Of a stretch of 64,000 bases of DNA, positions 10,315-24,906 are shown piece after piece. Source of the DNA: Vigna angularis (taxonomy: Eukaryota; Streptophyta; Magnoliopsida; Fabales; Fabaceae); assembly GCF_016808095.1 (NCBI RefSeq), contig NC_068973.1, forward strand, positions 32,172,077-32,236,076, written 5' to 3'. The notes under the pieces are model-generated. The model made no database searches, was not told the origin of the DNA, and worked only from the letters and a program-made list of their open reading frames with translations. The position numbers were made by a program, and so were the translations under genes. Every line of letters begins with the position of its first letter. Positions within the stretch are counted from its first letter, which is position 1.

Positions 10315-11241
10315 ATGGGCAACGTCATTGAATCGCTTGCTTTGGGCTTAGGACAGGCATTTGGCAAACTATTTAGTTCTCCAATTGAATTTCTTTCTGG
10401 AAAGTCTTGCAGGTAAGACGACGCAGGGTTATTCTACTCTCCTTATGATTCATGTATGTATTTTTTCACTTCCACTTCATGCTTGATATATTTGTCTCTG
10501 GATATGTTCCAGCTCAGTGTGTGGACCAACATGGGATTTCATGTGCTATATCGAAAATTTTTGCATTGCCAATATCCTGAAATTAGCCATGGTATTTATG
10601 CTATCTTACATTGGTGAGTTCAACTGTTTGGTAGATTGCAGCATGGTCTTTTGCAGTGCTTGACACGAACCTGAAATTGGGTTTGTATGTTCTGTTTATT
10701 TGCAGTTCTGTTGTTCTTCTATCTGGTGCATAAATTGGGCATATGTGGATGTCTTTGCCGGTCTTCTTGCAAAATGACATGGGCATGTTTCTCTTCGTGT
10801 TTCCATGTTTGGGAGTATTCTTGCACCTTCTTGTGTATTAAGCTACACAATATCAGGAGAACAAGGAGAATAAGAAGGGTCAGAGTGGACATGAAAAAAA
10901 AATTCTACTCAGGTGAAAGCCTTTCACACCATTTTCCATCACGTACAAAAATGAGCAGATCAATTTCGCGTAGTAGGGACTATAAAGCCTCCCACCTAAG
11001 GAAGTCTTTGAAACCAAGGAGACATCATGCTAGAGTTGAAATCAGTAGAGATCTTAGATGTAAAAGTAAAAGGAATCATAGTCTTGGAGAGCCCAGTTTC
11101 ACAAGCAATGGCATTAAGCACGGCAATCACAGAGGCACAATCAATGACATAAAGGTAATCCATACATCTAAGTTTACAAGAAAAGGTATATCTAGAAGGA
11201 ATAGAGTTCTGCCGAGGCAGAGAAGGCAGAATCTTAGTTGA
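10315..11241 (+). CDS. Cys-rich membrane protein with basic tail, unknown
   Basis: Three exons: 10315-10412, 10513-10613, 10706-11241. All introns are GT-AG and the frame joins to 244 residues. Function not recognised, though a plant-conserved uncharacterised family is my impression. The start MGNVIES places Gly at position 2, as in N-myristoylated proteins, but residue 6 is Glu rather than Ser/Thr, so the signal is weak. Residues about 32-50 hold CSSVCGPTWD and a Cys-flanked segment. One hydrophobic segment (about 53-77) looks membrane-spanning. It is followed by a second Cys cluster (CGCLCRSSC, then CFSSC). The rest, from about residue 110, is very basic, with Arg/Ser/Lys clusters (RRTRRIRRVR, SRSISRSRD) resembling nuclear-localisation or RNA-binding tails. 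Exons 1-2 and the start of exon 3 look conserved; the basic tail is low complexity. Confidence 0.8.
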
Positions 11242-14200
11242 GGGTTCTTATGCGAACCACTTTCTCGCTGTATGTTTCTGATTTGTCAGGATGAAAAACA
11301 AAAAAATGGAATATACGAGAATCTGGATGTTAAGAATTTATTCTTGGGTTTGTAAGATATTGTAAATATCCAGTTGTAAGATATTGCAAATATTGTAAAA
11401 TATATCATTTTGTGTTCCAAATGGATGAATCAACTGCGTAAGAAGAAGCTTATATATACATTATGAATTCCTTCTCTTGCACCATTTATGTACACACGTG
11501 ATTTTACGTATTTCTGCATCAGGCTTGGCAGTTAAAGGTTGTCTACTTTGGTTAATAAAGAGGAGTGAAAAAGTTAGATTCTGTATAAGGTAGTGGAAGG
11601 TGCAGTCAGTGCAGTTGATGAGTTTATCTCGGTTTTCGATCAGAGTGAAGACAATTCACCAACGTTGCTTTGCTATGCATGGCATCGTTGTACTTGCAAT
11701 GCGTGAGTAATATCATTGAGAAAGTGCTATTTATGTGCGTCCAATTTGGCTGAAGGGTATGACATAAAACAGAAAAAAGAAAAGGGATTACTGATTTGGG
11801 TTTGATACTTTTAATTAGGACAACAAAAAACCGTATCCAACAACAAATTCGAAATAAATGTGATACTTTTAAAAGTTTTGTCTTTTTCTTTGTATCTCAG
11901 GTGCTTTCAATTCTCTCACCATACATCGTCAATGCCTCTCAAACAAAGAATAATAATAAAGGTTAACAAAGTTCTGTTTCACTTAAGAGTTAAAGCCATA
12001 GTCAATTTAAATATATATTTTCCTTTCAATTTTTCAATTCTTAAAATAAACATTTAAATGTTCTAATATGGTTATGCTTTTGAAAGATGACAAACACAGA
12101 AGTAATCTCCGTCAAAATGGCATGAAGTAGTATGGTTGCCGACTATTCACTACAGATCCACAATTATATGTTGGAATCATTGCATTTGCAAATTTGTGTA
12201 GATCTACAATTGAATCTATCAGTTTAAAATCGATTCAAAATCTTGGTTCTTTCATGTACACATTTGGTTAGGTCAAAATAGATTAAAAAGGATATTATTC
12301 ATTTATAAAATTAATTTTTAAATAGATATATTTAATTAAGAAATGTAAAATATTTTAATAATTTATTTAAATATTATATTTTACTAATATTAAAAAATTA
12401 ACTTCAAGTAATAAATTAATGATACAACCTTACAAAAAAGTCAGACAAAATATACTTGTGAGAGTTACTTCATGCACTACCACACAGTGTTCTTGCTACC
12501 TTTCCATTCCTATTTTACCATTCAGTAATATTTAAACGAATCTGAATATACATTAGATTCTTAAACGGATGTCAACATCCGTGAACGAACATCTGATTCA
12601 AAAACTTTTTTTTTATTGTATGAAGAAGTCACGAGAGAGGCTGCATCAATCTCTAGATATATAGCATATTTTCATTAAGAAGTCACTACATAGATAACGA
12701 GCATCAAGCCAATTTTCATTTTATATTAACCTCTGCCACATCTCACAAACGATTTCTCCACTCAATCCGAAATCACATGTGAAATCAAACCATTTTTCCA
12801 AACACTATTTGATTCGAAAATGCACTCTCCATGGCCATCAAACATGCACTCCTTAATTCTCAGCAAGATATCATATAATATTAAGAGTAAGGCTTATCAT
12901 AGGCAGGGATAAGTATTAGAACTGGTATCTTGGATAAAACCCAAAAAGGTGTTCGCGTGTAGAGAGAGAAGGCAACGAAGGCTTCCATGGTTCAGGTAGC
13001 AGCACCAACAAAATAATTTTAGATTTTTTTAAAAGCTAAGGTCATGGATACGGAAACATGGTTGAGCAGTAGAGATAATATATTTAGACCAGAAAAATGT
13101 GTTACGATACAAATAACTATTGTTATTAGTCATTCTCTTACGGCTGAACTATTGAACTATTGCTACTAGTCATTATTTTAAAGTTGACAAGTTTTACATT
13201 AGTTAGTTTTATTTTGTTGATACCAGTTAAAACACAACTCTTTGTGATACCAAATAGTAGTTTGTGTGCAATTAGAAAAAGATAAAAGTGAAGGGGTGTA
13301 GGGAGATTTAGAGTTTTAAAAAAGTAAATAAAATTAAATGGTAAAAGTTAAATTAACCTAAGATATTTTTAGAAAAAAAAATAGTGGAAAGGTGTAGGAA
13401 ACACTTGGGATGATGGAGGGAGCAACTCTCTTTTCTTGTTGAGAAATAGGACCCTTGGCCCAAATGTTCTTATCTAAGACTCCAATGAAAAAGACAAAAA
13501 AATAATACCTATAATTTTTTTAGGGCTTTATTGAGAAGTTAACTTATTTAGTATGCTATCGAATTATTTAAATTTAAATAATAAATAAGTTCTAAAAAGT
13601 TATAATTGAATTGTTGAAATTATAATATTATTCTAGTCGGGTTTCAGGTTGAGTTCTTGAAGCTATGAAATATTTGTAATTGTACACTATGATAGTAATT
13701 TACTATTGCAGAGAAATAGATACTAACTAAGGACATATCCGAGAAAAAAATTAATTAAACTTTGAAATTTTAAAACATTAAAAGTATTTTAAAAAAAAGA
13801 CAAAATCAACCAAAAAGGATAGAAAATTATTTTAGATCGCGAAGCTAAATACAACGATTTAATCTCAACAACAAACTTCTAACGCATATTAATTTATTTG
13901 AACATTTTAAAAAGGTGGTCACTAGATTAAATTAATCAATACATTTTTAAGTTATCTGTGAAATTAAAAAAAAAAGTTTTAGTATTTTTAAAACTAGATT
14001 AGTAAAAACACTTATTTGAAATTTTTTTAGTTCAAAAGTAGTTGGATTAAAACAAATTCAATCACATTTTCAATATATAATATTTTAAGTGATAAAATAA
14101 TTTAAATTAAGAAAAAACTTTAGTTATAAAAGTTGTATAATTGACAAAATAGCATATATTTATGCGTAATCTCAAACATGGGTTCTTAGTTAGAAAGAAA

Positions 14201-15673
14201 AGTTAATATAATCGCAATGGCAAACCAATAATATGTATAATTTTATTAATTTTTATAATGATTATTTAAAAATGATATCAAAGATAATCTTTTATTGAAT
14301 GAAATGTCATTCTTGACTATTAAATCCGCATTTGTATTTTTTTATTTTATTTTTTCCTTTTTTCTCATTTCTGGTATTAAATTACTTCTTATCATTTCAA
14401 TGTAGTCTCTCTCTTTTTTTAAAAATTTAATGTAATCGTTTTTCGTCTAAATCAAACCCATGACAAAAGGAATATGTTAGAATCAAACAGAGCATCATCC
14501 TTAACGCCATTAGCATGGTAAAAGCAATATAGAATTTTTGTAGAGGATTAAAGGATCCATTCAACATTATCCAGAAATAAGAAAAAATTATTTCTATAAA
14601 TAAATAAAAAACTATAATTAATTAAACTTTTTTACATGGAAATGAAAAAAAAAAGTGTTAACTATTAGTAGGCCAAACTTGTTCACACACGAGGCGTTAA
14701 TTAGAATAATGAAGGTTTGATATGATATGAGAATGAGTTTACTATCAACGGCGCAATTTGCGACCACTCTTTTCACTCATCTTTTTCGTACGTCCCCACC
14801 CACACTCATCATTCTATTTTCACTCTCCTTTATTTTTCTCCTACAAACTAACATCTCAATTTCGATTCAAGTTTCCTAAAAAGAATTACTCTGACTTCAA
14901 ATTTATTTCACTTAAAAAACTGAGTGTAAAAATAGTTTATAAGTTAGACTAAAAATCCCTTCCCAGTTCCTATCCTTTTAACTTTAGGTTAAATCGTTAA
15001 CGGATTCTCCTTTCACTTCTTCCAAAATAGATTTCCACTTTGGCTCAATATAGATTTATCGATACGCAATGGTGCAAGCAAACAGAAGAAAAAAAAAACT
15101 AGCTTTTGACTGCTTGAATAGTAAATTTTATGTACTACACAGATTGTCTATTTTTGTTGAGACATTAGCTTCCATTATATACACAATGGACTAATTTTTT
15201 ATGTTTTAGTTCAGAAACTACTAACCTCTTTGATGTTCGAACAGAATTGATTCAAACATATATATATTGTACAACAAGTATAATATGCTACAAGTTTGCA
15301 TATAATAATGTACAACAATCGTGTTCCTTTTACTATATTGTCATAACTTAGAATTACAACCTAGACAATCACTCCTCTAAAGAATAAATAACTTTAACAA
15401 CGAAAAAACCTGTTTAGGTTTCCCAAACCAATATACACTGAATATGAAGAATTAAAGATTTCTCAGACATTCATCCAAGTATTCAAAAAATCAATCACTA
15501 ACCCAAAGAATTGCTTTTCCTATACACTTTTCTACAGGCTGTGAGCAAGGTGACCAAATTTATGAAGCAGGTAGCTTGATTTATTCTGGGCTGCTTCTTT
15601 TTCATTCTGAAAAATCTAACCTTCCCCATTTCCTGCAGTGTATCTTCTCTCTTTTGAAGAAGTGTGATTATCT
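11242..15673. other. AT-rich intergenic, nothing identified
   Basis: The first few hundred bases are the 3' UTR of the upstream gene, with short imperfect repeats of GTAAGATATTG around 11355-11400. The rest is AT-rich DNA without a supported ORF, tRNA or bounded transposon. Confidence 0.55.
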
Positions 15674-18600
15674 TCAACTGCTGTATAATTTAACTAATTT
15701 TTCTAACAGCTCGTGGTTGTTGCCTGGAATTTCTTTCACCCTTGATCCATTCTTGTATATTTTAAAGGCCGGGATGCAGTTCACATCTTCTGATTTTGCC
15801 AAATAGGGGTGGTCTTCAATCTCCACCTGAAAATGTAAATCACCAATGAGTATGAGACAATGTAATTCTTTTGTTTTTTCAATCCACAATACAGGTATTT
15901 GTTTTGTAAAACTTTGTTTTGCTCCTACATAAAGATGCTATGCTGTTTTCTGACATGCTTTTCCATGTTAATACCACCTTAACAGTCCTTTAGAGAGAGT
16001 TAAGGATTTTCTATTTCGATTTTCCAGTGAACAATACCACAAACTGCAAGGCCTAGAGCATTCAAAATTACCCACCTTAAGAAAATTAACTGACGGAAAT
16101 CTCTTGCAGGTTTGCTCCAACACCAACAACACTTGTTTGTGGGTTGCCTTGTTGCAAAACAGCACCACAGACATCCCTGTTCGAATTGTCCACATCTGAT
16201 CAGAATTTGTTATTCGTAATGCCAAATGCAATTGCGTAAAAGACGCAATCAAATGTGACTTACCTGGGGATGTTACGTAGTGTCTAAAGCGATCATTGCT
16301 TGAGATGAAAAACAAATTTGAACCAAATTTCAAGTCCTTAATATCTTCTCCGCGCAGCATCTTGAGTTGAAGCTGAGTCTCAAACAGAGCTCTGGCCACC
16401 TCCTCATCCCCTGGTTTTTCTCTTAATAGCATTTCGTAGTCTTGAATCGCAGCTTCCCATCTCTCCAACTGTTATATGTCCAAAAAATAATTATTAAATG
16501 AAAACAAGTATAATAGTATATGCGACAAGTTAGTATTGAAGTAGAAACTAAATCACCTTGGCATTGCAATCTGCCCTCCTCAACCTCGCCTTGCTATAGC
16601 TAGGCTGAAGTATAAGTGCCACGTTGCAATCTTCAATTGCTTTCTCAAATTGACCTAGCTTGGAACGACATGCTGCCCTATTGCATAGCAGAACTGAGTT
16701 GTACGGATCATGCTCTAGTCCTTCATTGTACACAGCGCATGCTTCCGTGAATTTTGATGCCTTGAAGAGTAAGTTACCACTCATTCTGGCTGATGTCACT
16801 GCTCTGGCTCTCCTCACCACTGCATTCACCTCAAAGCTAATTGGATCTAGTTTAGCTGCTTTCTCAGATGTTGTTACAGCATCCTCAAACCTGTCGAACC
16901 AAAACAACGTAGGGTCATTCACTCGTTACTAGCCAGACTCAATATATTACCTATCATCGTTGAATACAAGCAACTAATAATAGGCAGAAGTAACGATTTT
17001 CTCTGATCTTTTGGTGTCTAATATATAAAATTTGGTCAAGTGAGATTGCAACATAAACACGAAGTACCAACTATATACTCATCGTTATCACATAACTTTT
17101 ATAAAATGAAATAAAAAATGGGAAACCCGATTGTTGGCACTTCTCATTATTTAGCTTGCTTTTGGATGTTTATAGGTCCTCTATTTTTTAAATTGGTGTC
17201 TTTTGCTTACATATAATGTAAAATACAGAAACCATGATTGAATAATTAGATAAACGTCATCAAAATAAAGCACTTTCACCAACCTGCCGGCTTCCAAGTA
17301 AATTTGAGCAGCTATCATCATGAGGTAAGCACTACGAGCTGGACCGAATATTTTCTTACAACTATCAAGGTCAAATTTTGGCATTTTCTCGAAGGTAGCG
17401 TATGCCTCTTGATGTCTTTGGAGCTTCAGCAAGGCTTCAGTTTGTAAACAATAGACCTGGTATGCATAGTCATTTTTCAATCAGCATAAAGCATACCACA
17501 GCCTTTTATTCATCAATCAATCACTATAGAACCTTTCATATATAAACAAAGCGGAAAACATTTTATGAAATTGGAAATAAAGTGGAAGAAAACGTGGTTG
17601 TACAAAATGTTTAGGCGTTGGAAAGAAACCTCAATAACAAAATGTTTAACCAAGGGAACTAACCTGTGGAGCTGAATCAGCGCCTAAAGATACTGCAGCC
17701 TGTGTTTCCTTCAATATAGCTTTCCAGTCTTTGACTTTCCGAGCTTCAGTGCATTTGCTAAGGTGATTTTGAAGATTCTGAGCTTGTAAACTGAGAACGG
17801 AATCAACAGATGGGCTTGTTTCATTGCAATTCAGCGCCTTTTCTGCTTCTCCCAGTCTGCAATCAGATTATCAATTCTGTAAGAAAAAGTAATAAATAAC
17901 AAAACAAACACCACAGCATCTAGAGTCTCCTTTTGTTTACATTAATCCATGGAATATTGAATGAAGCATATTACCAACACCATCATCATTATTATCGTTG
18001 AGTACCTGAAATAAATTGTTGCCAAACGGTTGTGGGCTCTGCCATAAGAAGGCTCCAACCTGATAGCTTCCTCGCACTCAACAATTGCCTGGAGAAACCT
18101 TCCCAAACCGATCAAAGCTGCACTCTTATTGCAGTGATACGTTGCCTTATTGGAGTCAAGAGCAATGGCTCTGTCATACAAAACCAAAGCCTCTTCAAAT
18201 CTTCCTAGCTTGTAGGCTTCATTCCCCATGGACTTCATCACCTCAGGGTCCGCTCTGCCGTTCCTTGGACTCCGAAATTGCTGAAGTTCATCACTGTTCT
18301 TCCTCATGATATTCCCCATCACACTTTTGTTGCCGTTACTACTGTAACTAGAGGAACCGGACATGGAGTTCAACTCCTTGCTCTTTGTAACACTAGTTCT
18401 GGGACTGTTATTCACAAGCAAATTCCCAGTGATCGGTAACACAAAATCTTTGGCTGGGGATTTGGTGTCGTTGTTCTGATGATGACTAGCACCTGTGCTT
18501 ATCCTTGCAAGTTCCAGAGAATTACCAGAGTTCTCTTTCTGTTGCTTAGTCTCGTCATTTGGGTCATAGTTTTGTTGAACTGAGGTTCTTGCAGCGTCTG

Positions 18601-18913
18601 AGGGTCTCCCATTTGGAATGTTTCGGCATGCAGAAGGTGGCCGGTGACTAGAGGTACTCTTTCTGGTAGGATTCTGCTCCCCTTTCAGTGTAATTCCGTT
18701 GGAGGTATCTCGTGGAACCTTTGGTTCATGGTTCAGATGGGGTTTGAACTCGTTTTTGGCCTGGTCTCTCTGTTGTGCAGTGTTGCAAGGCTTCATGGGC
18801 AGTGAATGAACAGAGGATTTTCTTGTCCTGTAATTGGTTTTGAGGTGGAAAATTCTTCCCACCAAACCGCAGCCAAAATCAAAGTCCACCTTGTCCTTGG
18901 CTTTCCCTTCCAT
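15674..18913 (-). CDS. TPR repeat-containing thioredoxin-like protein (TTL family)
   Basis: Seven exons: 18913-18006, 17856-17664, 17456-17284, 16890-16557, 16468-16264, 16176-16076, 15826-15674. All are GT-AG and in frame, giving 688 residues, close to Arabidopsis TTL1-TTL4. That family scaffolds brassinosteroid signalling parts and supports osmotic and salt tolerance. Residues 1-220 are Ser/Asn-rich and disordered, with the family's FGCGLVGRIF and RKSSVHSLP words near the start. TPR units lie at about 222-302 (KSMGNEAYKLGRFEEAL) and 460-570 (SGNLLFKASKFTEAC). The C-terminal 95 residues are thioredoxin-like, ending with IPAFKIYKNGSRV. No CxxC is present (VVLFCNKATHK at that place), as is usual for TTL, so redox activity is not expected. 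The start is the first in-frame ATG; the same frame extends upstream without another ATG. Which TTL paralogue it is cannot be settled. Confidence 0.95.
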
Positions 18914-18940
18914 GCTTGAAGATGAGTCTGAAATACAGGA
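18914..18940 (-). other. Possible 5' UTR intron acceptor of TTL gene
   Basis: On the minus strand TTTCCTGTATTTCAG ends 14 nt before the ATG at 18913. It is a good 3' splice site, so the leader may be split, with the promoter further right. No donor was chosen. Confidence 0.35.
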
Positions 18941-21900
18941 AATAGGAGTTTCACAGAGACAAGTGCACGTATGCAAAGAAGCAGAGGGAAATTTGACAAG
19001 GTTATGAAAATGAATGAATCAAGTGGAGTCTATGTAAGACGTGTCGTTTGTGGGTGGATATATATAAAGGTCCTAGAAGCCTTCAAGAGTGGCTTCCAAG
19101 AAACCTACTTGAGTTCCTTTTCAGGCTTTGGAGACACAATGCCAAGTGTTGTCGATTCAAAACAATAGTAACTCACGCATGAATTTGTATCATCACAATC
19201 TTCTTCATGCTATGCTCAATTGCTATAAAAAAATATAAAGCCACAAATCTTAGCTTAGATCTCCCGTTCTTAACAGCATGTGATGCTGCCACAAAAAGAG
19301 TCAAATTTAATTTTTAACCATAAAAAGTATACCTCGTGATAAAATTGTGAATTAAACAGAGTCCCGTTAACCAACTTCTTAAAATATGTAGTATAGGAAT
19401 TAAAAATACAATGTTAAATGTATTGAAAAATAAAATAGTTTTTCACTCTTTCAATTTTAAACCTTTTAAGGACTAAAGATAGTTTTCTGTTGCAATGGGG
19501 GCAATTCAACACTAAAATTATCATAACCGGTGTAAATTTTTAAAAATGTTACTATCATTAGTAAACTGTGCCAAGTTATTAGAAAAGAATCGTTTGACTT
19601 TGGCACAATTTCACTTAATTAATGTTAACTTTTTATTTTACATTAAGAACAAAGTTGTACTAAGACGAGACAGATTGAGTTATTTAATGTAAACTTCATT
19701 TGTTTACATTAAGAGCACGCTGTATTTTATTTGACAAATTTTACCATTCCTTCAAATTCTTACCACATGCTTCTTAACAGAATTAAAAAAGAAAAAGAAA
19801 ACGGAAGTCCAATCAGACGTGCCGAGAGGATGACAGAGCTTAAAAATTTACAGCTCACGGTATTGCATCCGTGGGATTTAATTGTCTATTTTAACACAAA
19901 GCAGTAACTTTTAATCACAACGTAAGTATAAGAATGTTATGTCACTAATTTAGAAAATTATTATTGTAATTTGTAGAGTTAATTTGGATTTGCATTACCT
20001 GTTAGAATCAATCGGTTAAAATGTACCCTCAATCCATCTCAAGGGCCCACACTAAATTGATTTAATTCAAATTTAAGAGGAAAAACTTTGTTAGATCATA
20101 ATAATTGAGTCTGATACCGCTATCATTAGGACCAAATGGAAGTAAACATCTTTGACGTTTTATATAAGGATGCATAAAATTTTGAACAGACTATAATTAA
20201 TCGTCTTATCAAGTAGCAGTACCACCTTGTTTTTCTTAGGACCTTCTTTCTTTAAAAACAATTAGCTACTATTTCCTTCGTCTATTGTAATTAATCTGGA
20301 TACAAAGTATTTATTTTTACGAAACAAATCAAAATTTAATATAAATATGAAAAATAAAATAATTAAAGCTTATGCTTGAGAGGGAAAGATAAATCTTGAT
20401 ATAAAACGAAAACTGCAAAAAAAACAAAAAAAAAAGATAATAGCGCAACCACTTGCCATAAGAAGAAAGAATTTTATAAACGCCGAGAAAACGATTGAAC
20501 AATATCTAACAAGTTTTATTTTTAAGTCACTCTCTCGCCTTTTTCGATGAGCTATCTATCAATATATAAATTTTAGGTCAGAAATTATTTTTAGTAATTA
20601 AGATATATATGATTTTAATCCTACAAAATTAACAATATAAAAAAAACTGTTGAAAGTTATAATATGGAGTTGATAAATAAAACGTTTTTAGAAGTATTCT
20701 ATAAAGTTGTTAACATCTTACAACTAGCATGAATATTCCTTTAAAATGCTGTGGTTTAAGTAGTTTGTTAGTTGCTCTCAAAAACAAGGAGATAGTCCTT
20801 CTTTTTGTTTTAAAATTGAATAAATTAATTTTAATCTATTAAATACGATTGATAAGTGTACTTAAACTAATTTCCAACATAAATTTGTGTCAAAACACTT
20901 TTATTAAAAACTAATTGAATTGATTAATTTTCTGACTAATTAGAAAGACAATCTTAGGCGGTTCACTGGAATTGAAAACTTAGATTAACTTTATTGAAAG
21001 GTTTATCTCTTCCCCTTGATCACAAGTTTCGAATCCTAAAACATATCCACTGTTTCAATTATGTTTGGTAAAATAATAGTGGTGAAATAAATTATAATGT
21101 TGGGGTTTCCTTTTAGTTATGTCAGAACCATTCTGATATTTAAAAAAATGGTTAATGATTAAGGATTTGTCCTAACGTTGAAATAGAAAGTGCCTTACTT
21201 TAATAACCATATTAAAAGAATGTCCCATAAAAAATATACCTATTCTATAATGTTTTCTTAAGGACTAAATGCGTGTTTGGTTCAAACGTTGTAAAACAAT
21301 TTATCCATATCAAATTAAAGCTATCATATAAACAACTATTACATTTTTCATGTGTGACTTCAATACTGACACATCAATCTAAATACACGATTAATTTAAA
21401 GGAAGAATAGTCAGTTTTGTCTCCACATGCGTTTTTCTTAATAATTATTTAATAACTATTTTTTTAAACACTTAACTGAAATCTCTTTTCTCAACATTTT
21501 CCTGTTTAACATTAGAATTTAAAAATGATACAGTCATACAAAGAGTAATAAAAGTAATACTTAAATCATATAACGTTTATTTATTAAATGTTTTAAACAA
21601 CACTGTTGGTCAGGATAAAAAAATTGTTGTTCTTCCTTAAAAGTATATATCACTGCAAAAAACTTTAATAAAACAATGGGTATCATAAAACTCTTGAATT
21701 GAAATAAAAATTGCATAAATATACTTAATTGCATATTATATATTTTTTAAACCATCTAAACCGGTATACATCATTTTATTTTAAAGACAGAATAAAAGGA
21801 TAGCACAAATCAACAGAGAATTCAAATTTTAAAATGATATTACAATATAGATTAATATAAAAAAAATTAACTGTAAAAAATACAATAATGGAGGCTTAAT

Positions 21901-24855
21901 TGGTCTTCTCTATTTAATTCTATATTAAATTGATTAAAATAAATTAAACTGGTAGTAAACTTATGTGTGGTATACGTTTGGTAGGTATATTTATATACAG
22001 TGACTTTGAAACAGTCATAGTGTAGATGCTGGTAGCTATGAAACTTAAATTTGAAGCATGAAAAGCTTGGATGTAAACTATTACGCAATTGTGTGATTGA
22101 CATATCTTTGTGTTTTTTTCTCTAGTATAGTATTTCTCAGAAGACATATAATCATGTATTGTATATGCTAATACACGAAATTAAAAAATAGGTTTACGTG
22201 TAAGTTGGGGGACAAAGCTTTTTGACCAGAAATAAAGGCATTGAAAAGCAAATATATGATTCTCCTAATCACGGAAAACAATTAATTTGTTAGCATACTA
22301 AAGTGACCCTTTTCAATTTGTTGTGATAAAAATATTTGAAAATCTGGGTTAGTTGTGGGAAGAATATTTAATTCATATAATGGATACACGTTGGCGAAAC
22401 CATGAAATATGATTGCACATTTGTATCTTTCCCCGGAGGGTAAGAATCGATCACAAACTTTGTTATAATAGCTGGTAACAACTTCCCTATCGAAAAGAAA
22501 AAAAGAGAGGCTCTAGGTTCGGTAACATCGCTGAGTATGATGACTATTTTGATTTGGTGCCAAGCTACAACTACGGACCCCTTTTTTCAAATTCAACTTT
22601 TACATGTTTAATTTGCATAATAACTTTTCTTTTCCTTTCATTGAATTTGGCAAGCAAGAAATAATTTTTGTTTGGCCTGAAGACCCCACCAAAATATATG
22701 GGGAGAGGGTATGAAGAAAGTGCATCCACATAAACCATTTTGGTTACTTTTGCTCCTAACTATTCCATTTTGGTGGTTGGTGAGGATTCTTGTTGCCTAT
22801 TGTTTTTGTGCGAGATTTAGGCGCCGAGAAGTTCATTCGTTTTCATTAGTTAGAAAGTGTTTGGGGCCATCCAATTAGAGACAATTCAGATCTTATCTGA
22901 GGCAATTTGTCATACAGTTTACCCACATCCTGTCTCGTTCACTGTTCGTCGGTGCCGGCTTCTAAATGCTTGGCACCACCCCGCGCCAGACGGCACGCCA
23001 TATAATTCAACATTCCAATACTGCATTATTTTTTAGGTTCACCAAATTTCAGACTGTAATCATTGTGAGGGGTTATAAAACCAAATTATGGGATGTTGAA
23101 TTTTTTTGGAAATTCACCAAAGCGATATGAAGAATAGAATAATAGAAAAATATTATCAAACTAAATGGTTTTTTTTTACTTTTTGACTCAATATATTACC
23201 TGAGTTTATGGGAAATTAAGTAATTACATTTCATTTCATGTTGACTGATAATTTTAGTGTAGAATCAAATAAAATTTTGTGAGTGTTTACTTATTGCTTG
23301 GTTTCCATCAGAGTTAGCCTAGTATGTAACCATAACTACACCCAACTACACGAATATATGAAAATTTTCAATTTTACATTCAACGAATATATGAAAAAAC
23401 AACATTTAATAGTATTGTTTGAAAGTATTATTCATTAATACAGGGTGCCGGAATCCGGTACTCATTTATAACGCGGCTTGAATTTAGTTTTTGATTGACA
23501 CCATTCATGCAAAGATGAAAGTCAGAATTGAATGCTAGAAAACCTTATGCTTCTCATGATCTTATTTCTCAGTTAGTTCTTCTGCTATCAGGGAAAAAAA
23601 ATATAAAAGCCGAAGGAGACAAACTGATTCCCTCTTATTGAGCGAAGTGGAAAGATGAAGTATACGTATCCAAACAAGGATCACGTGTGCATACAATCCG
23701 ACCACTTCAACAGAGCACGTAGTCAAAGTTCTACGACAATCATATGTACATGTTCAAATTCAAGATTTTGTCATCTTTTTGAAGGGAAATGTACGCTTTG
23801 TGATTTATAAAAAATAGACACGAGAAATTCTATATTTTTATTTTAACATATGATGTTTATGTTGGTCAGAATGTGTATACATGAAAAACAAAGTGAGAAG
23901 TTTTTGGTGGATAATTTAGGTCGTTCTGTGTTCTAACCTAACATCGACGGTAAGCAACAAAACAACAGAGGAATATTGCAGCGTCGTCGGTGGGCATCAT
24001 AATAATTGTGGTGGGTCTGTTGGTGAACAAAAAGAGGTGGGGCAGGAGGAAAAGACACGAGTGATTAGAATATTTGAAGGTGAAGGTTTTGTAGCCATTT
24101 GTTTACTCTCATACACACAGTCATTGAACCAATCAACTCACTTAATGCATTTTCCAACTCCCTCTAAACCTCTTAATTCTTCTTCCTATCTCTTTCCATA
24201 AATCAATTCCAATGACGTGTCCAACACCAGACTCCCATTAAACAGAGAGTTAGAGGGTATTATCACAAATTAAAACTCTGATTTGCAATATAATCATAAA
24301 AACTGGATATTGATCTCTGAACCATCTTCTATCTCCTTTGCATTATCATATATAATTACAAATAAAATAATGCACGTGTCAATATTCACTTTACTAAATA
24401 ATTAATCAAGATCTGACTCATCAAGACGTCACTAAGTGTCTCAATTAAAAATCACTATTAAATTAAAAACTTCTTGTGTTTATGGTAAGTAGATATGTTA
24501 ACGTTGTGACACTTGGGTTTATTCTGTGGACTAGCTATAGCTGATATTATAATCAAATGTGTTTTCATCAAATTCCACATATTTTACACATGAATTCCCT
24601 GTTCGCAATAATCTATGTAGTTATTCGTAGCAGTATACGTTAAATAATCTTAATTAGTATGATATACCTCTCAAATGAAAAATCTTTGTGAATATAGAAT
24701 TGGCTAACTTGGAAGTCAACACACAAATTATATTACTGCTCCGCTTTAGTTAAGGTTGCCAACGCGGGTTGCGAGTTTTGATCTCTTAGATAGAATGGAT
24801 GGATAGATTAAACCTGTTATTTTTTTTTTAAATTGTTATACCTTCATTTTTTTTA

Positions 24856-24906
<51 letters not shown>

